Position numbers and translations under genes: made by a program. 8,492 nt of DNA from Actinomycetota bacterium (GTDB lineage: Bacteria; Actinomycetota; Actinomycetes; S36-B12; UBA10799). Of the stretch, positions 6,357-8,492 are shown in pieces (position 1 is the stretch's first letter; every line of letters begins with the position of its first letter). The stretch covers positions 1 through 8,492 of the forward strand of contig JAUPKM010000430.1 of the NCBI GenBank assembly GCA_030837445.1, read 5' to 3'. The notes beneath the pieces were generated by a model that saw only the letters and a list, made by a program, of their open reading frames with translations, was not told where the DNA came from and ran no database searches.

Positions 6357-7634
6357 GTGTCCCACCCGCACACGAGCCGACATCCAGCCGGGCACCGGTT
6401 GTCCTTCTTCGATCATCCGCTGGCGGACTACACCCTGCTGCTGGCCGCGACGCTGGCGCTGCTGGGGCTGGGGTTGGCGATGGTGCTGAGCGCTTCCAGC
6501 GTCGAATCCTTCGCCAAGGGCGGGTCGAGTTTCAGCCAATTCGAAAAGCAGGCGATGTTCGCCGCGCTGGGACTGCCGCTGATGTTGTGGTTGTCGCGTC
6601 GTCCGGTTGCCTTTTTCTACCGGATCGCCCCGCTGGCGTTGGCGGCCGCTTTCCTGCTGTTGGTGATCGTGCTCATCCCGGGTATCGGGATCAACGTCAA
6701 CGGACAGCAGAACTGGATCGGGCTGCCCGGTGGGTTCAGTCTGCAACCCAGCGAGATCGGCAAACTTGCGCTGATCCTGTGGTGCGCCCGAATCCTGACT
6801 CAGCGGCAGGACCGACTCGACGACTGGAAGGAACTGACACTGCCGATGTTGCCGGTGGCAATGTTGATGGTGTTTCTGGTGCTGATGGAGGGCGATGTCG
6901 GCACCGCCTTGGTCTTCATGCCGATCATTGCCATGATGCTGCTGATCGCAGGTGTCCCGCTTCGTCTGTTCGGTGTGCTCGGCGGTTTCGCCCTGGCCGT
7001 TATCGTGTTCATGTCGCTGACCGAGGGCTACCGGATGCAGCGATTCCAGACCTGGCTGGATCCGGAGAGTGATCCGACCGGCGCCGGTTGGCAGATCATC
7101 CATGGACAGATGGCGCTCGCGACGGGTGGCTGGTGGGGGGTCGGTCTCGGTGCCAGTCGGGAGAAGTGGGGCGCATTGCCGGAAGCCCACAATGACTTCA
7201 TCTTCGCCATCATCGGCGAGGAACTTGGCCTGATGGGGACGCTTTCGGTACTGGGACTGTTCGGCCTGATCGGATTGGTCGCAGTGCGAATCGCTCGCCG
7301 GACCGACGAACTCTTCGTGCGGCTCGTCACGATGGGCATCGTCGCCTGGATCGTGACACAGGCCGTCATCAATATCGGGGCGGTGATCGGGGCTCTGCCC
7401 ATCACTGGTGTGCCGTTGCCGCTGGTGTCCTACGGGGGCTCGTCGCTGGTGTTGGTGCTGTGCGCGCTTGGGGTCCTGCTCGCGTTCGCACGTCAGCAAC
7501 CTGCTGCCGCAGCGCTGCTGCGGCAGCGTCGGGTCAACTCTCGGCGCACCAAGCGGCGCCGCAACCGCGCGGATTCGTCGGCCGGGGCCAACAGCGCTGC
7601 TGGCGCGGGTACCGCTGTCGTGCGGCGGGGCTGA
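6357..7634 (+). CDS. ftsW: Septal peptidoglycan glycosyltransferase FtsW (SEDS family)
   Basis: SEDS-family membrane protein that polymerises lipid II into glycan strands at the septum, paired with the class B PBP FtsI. The product has 425 residues. About 20 polar residues precede a series of hydrophobic segments consistent with ten helices. Family signatures are NGQQNWI followed by LQPSEIGKLAL, then LPEAHNDFIFAIIGEELG. In the latter, D280 matches the catalytic Asp of SEDS enzymes. PLPLVSYGGSSL follows, starting near residue 353. The cytoplasmic C-terminal tail is strongly basic (RQRR, RRTKRRRNR), then Ala/Gly/Ser-rich. The GTG start at 6357 is 3 bases after murD and has a GGAGG at ideal spacing. 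Position between murD and murG supports FtsW rather than RodA or SpoVE. A strong inverted repeat sits in the tail-coding region. Confidence 0.95.
   Translation: MSHPHTSRHPAGHRLSFFDHPLADYTLLLAATLALLGLGLAMVLSASSVESFAKGGSSFSQFEKQAMFAALGLPLMLWLSRRPVAFFYRIAPLALAAAFLLLVIVLIPGIGINVNGQQNWIGLPGGFSLQPSEIGKLALILWCARILTQRQDRLDDWKELTLPMLPVAMLMVFLVLMEGDVGTALVFMPIIAMMLLIAGVPLRLFGVLGGFALAVIVFMSLTEGYRMQRFQTWLDPESDPTGAGWQIIHGQMALATGGWWGVGLGASREKWGALPEAHNDFIFAIIGEELGLMGTLSVLGLFGLIGLVAVRIARRTDELFVRLVTMGIVAWIVTQAVINIGAVIGALPITGVPLPLVSYGGSSLVLVLCALGVLLAFARQQPAAAALLRQRRVNSRRTKRRRNRADSSAGANSAAGAGTAVVRRG
7503..7527 (+). repeat. Perfect 11-bp inverted repeat (hairpin) in the 3' end of ftsW
   Basis: GCTGCCGCAGC at 7503-7513 is the exact reverse complement of GCTGCGGCAGC at 7517-7527, with a 3-base loop at 7514-7516. 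A second palindrome, GCAGCGCTGC at 7509-7518, overlaps it and could form a competing fold. No T-run follows, so it is not a standard intrinsic terminator. It lies inside codons for an Ala/Leu-rich stretch just after the last helix of FtsW, about 115 bases before the murG start. Confidence 0.7.
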
Positions 7635-7641
7635 TCCACGG

Positions 7642-8492
7642 ATGCGCGTGATCGTCGCCGGTGGTGGGACCGCCGGTCATATCGAGCCCGCCCTTAACAC
7701 TGCCGATGCATTGCTCGCGATGGATCCGAGCACGCAGGTGCTCGCGTTGGGCACCCCGAAGGGGTTGGAGTCAGAACTCGTTCCGAGTCGTGGTTATGAG
7801 TTGGCGCTGGTGCCCGCAGTACCGTTCCCGCGGCGGCCGGGAAGGGCACTGCTGTCGTTGCCGACGAGGTTGCGGAAGGCAGTCCACGCGGCTCGGGGGA
7901 TCATCGACGAGTTCCAGGCCGACGTCGTCGTCGGCTTCGGTGGCTACGCGGCACTACCGGCCTACCTGGCCGCTCGTGGCCGAGTGCCGATCGTCGTCCA
8001 TGAAGCGAACGCGAAGGCGGGCCTGGCCAATCGGGTGGGGGCTCGATTCACGAGTTTTCGCGCGGAGACCCACGCCGGGTCGCTGCCTGCGGCCCTGCGG
8101 ATCGGTCTGCCGCTGAGGCGAGCGATCGTCGATCTCGACCGGGAGCCGGCGCGACCGGGGGCGCGGGCAATGTTTGGGCTAGACCCGGATCGGCCGGTGT
8201 TGTTGGTCTTCGGAGGCTCCCAGGGCGCCCGCCGAATCAATGACGCGATCGTGGGTTCGGCCAGCGAGATAGTGGCGTCCGGGGCGAGCGTGCTGCACGC
8301 GGTCGGCGGGAAGAACGCCGATCAACGCCCACCCGCGGACCTACCTCAATACGTCACCGTCGACTACCTCGATCGGATGGACCTGGCCTATGCGGCAGCC
8401 GATCTGGCCGTCTGCCGGGCGGGCGCGATGACGGTGGCAGAATTGAGTGCGGTGGGATTGCCGGCGGTGTACGTGCCGCTGCCGATCGGCAA
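7642..8492 (+). CDS. murG: UDP-GlcNAc:lipid I N-acetylglucosaminyltransferase MurG, 3'-truncated by window edge
   Basis: Membrane-associated GT-B glycosyltransferase that adds GlcNAc from UDP-GlcNAc to lipid I, forming lipid II on the cytoplasmic face. The frame is open from ATG 7642 to the last base: 283 complete codons plus two bases. The usual length is about 355-380 residues, so roughly the last 80-100 are outside. Motifs in order are GGGTAGHIEP (residues 7-16, first glycine loop), GFGGYAALPA (from 98), HEAN (120-123) and GGSQGA (191-196, third loop). CRAGAMTVAE (258-267) follows; its final Glu lies in the UDP-GlcNAc binding region. YVPLPIG then runs into the edge. The start is 7 bases after the ftsW stop, with only a loose GGGG at 7627-7630 as ribosome binding site, so coupling to ftsW translation is likely. 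No internal stop or frameshift was found. Confidence 0.96.
   Translation, partial: MRVIVAGGGTAGHIEPALNTADALLAMDPSTQVLALGTPKGLESELVPSRGYELALVPAVPFPRRPGRALLSLPTRLRKAVHAARGIIDEFQADVVVGFGGYAALPAYLAARGRVPIVVHEANAKAGLANRVGARFTSFRAETHAGSLPAALRIGLPLRRAIVDLDREPARPGARAMFGLDPDRPVLLVFGGSQGARRINDAIVGSASEIVASGASVLHAVGGKNADQRPPADLPQYVTVDYLDRMDLAYAAADLAVCRAGAMTVAELSAVGLPAVYVPLPIG

Noticed and set aside
6699..6719. NGQQNWI instead of NGxxRWI in FtsW
   Set aside because: Asn before Trp-Ile is, to my knowledge, common in actinobacterial FtsW proteins; not unusual enough to report.
6258..7499. 413-codon open frame on the - strand opposite ftsW
   Set aside because: Its product is a low-complexity run rich in Gln, His, Arg and Asp with no recognisable domain. 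It lies exactly antisense to a clear FtsW gene. Long antisense frames are common in GC-rich genes through codon bias.
7503..7540. Hairpin in ftsW as an intrinsic terminator
   Set aside because: No T-run follows the stem, it lies inside coding sequence, and murG starts only about 115 bases later in the same operon.
7661..8116. 151-codon + strand frame inside murG
   Set aside because: The frame starting at 7642 carries every MurG motif and stays open to the window edge; this one is out of frame with them and has none.
1..8492. A novel defence, mobile or secondary-metabolism system hidden in the window
   Set aside because: The entire window is taken up by seven standard dcw genes with gaps of at most 26 bases. 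I saw no transposase, direct-repeat array, tRNA-like sequence or foreign-looking base composition.

Overview
The window is an uninterrupted stretch of a division and cell wall (dcw) cluster, with all genes on the + strand. The order is ftsI (3' half), murE, murF, mraY, murD, ftsW, murG (5' three-quarters). Bases are clearly GC-rich, GTG starts are common, and the gene order and protein sequences (MraY N-terminus, MurG HEAN motif, FtsI CGCY segment) point to a high-GC Gram-positive actinobacterium. MurE carries the DNPR and GKGHE motifs that select diaminopimelate, so the peptidoglycan is expected to be DAP-type. The genus cannot be fixed from this sequence alone.

Layout: 1-915 is the transpeptidase domain of the septal penicillin-binding protein FtsI, with its N-terminus off the left edge. 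After a 26-base gap, murE (942-2486) overlaps murF (2483-3871) by ATGA. The murF stop shares one base with the GTG start of mraY (3871-4938). The mraY stop overlaps the preferred GTG start of murD (4935-6353) by GTGA. ftsW (6357-7634) starts 3 bases after murD behind a strong GGAGG. murG starts at 7642, 7 bases after ftsW, and runs open off the right edge. No gap exceeds 26 bases, and I see no internal promoter or terminator, so this looks like one tightly coupled transcription unit.

Together the genes cover the middle and end of lipid II synthesis and its use at the septum. MurD adds D-Glu, MurE adds DAP and MurF adds D-Ala-D-Ala to the UDP-MurNAc peptide. MraY moves the product onto undecaprenyl phosphate to give lipid I, and MurG adds GlcNAc to give lipid II. 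FtsW polymerises lipid II and FtsI cross-links it at the division site. murC and ftsQ/ftsZ would be expected downstream and mraW/ftsL upstream, but they are outside the window.

I found no mobile element, RNA gene, CRISPR array or novel system. The points worth a second look are small: a MurD whose usual SSFQL segment is replaced while the known invariant residues remain, a perfect 11-bp hairpin inside the 3' end of ftsW, a murD start that should be moved inward, a short tandem duplication in murE, and repeated GCGATCGC octamers.
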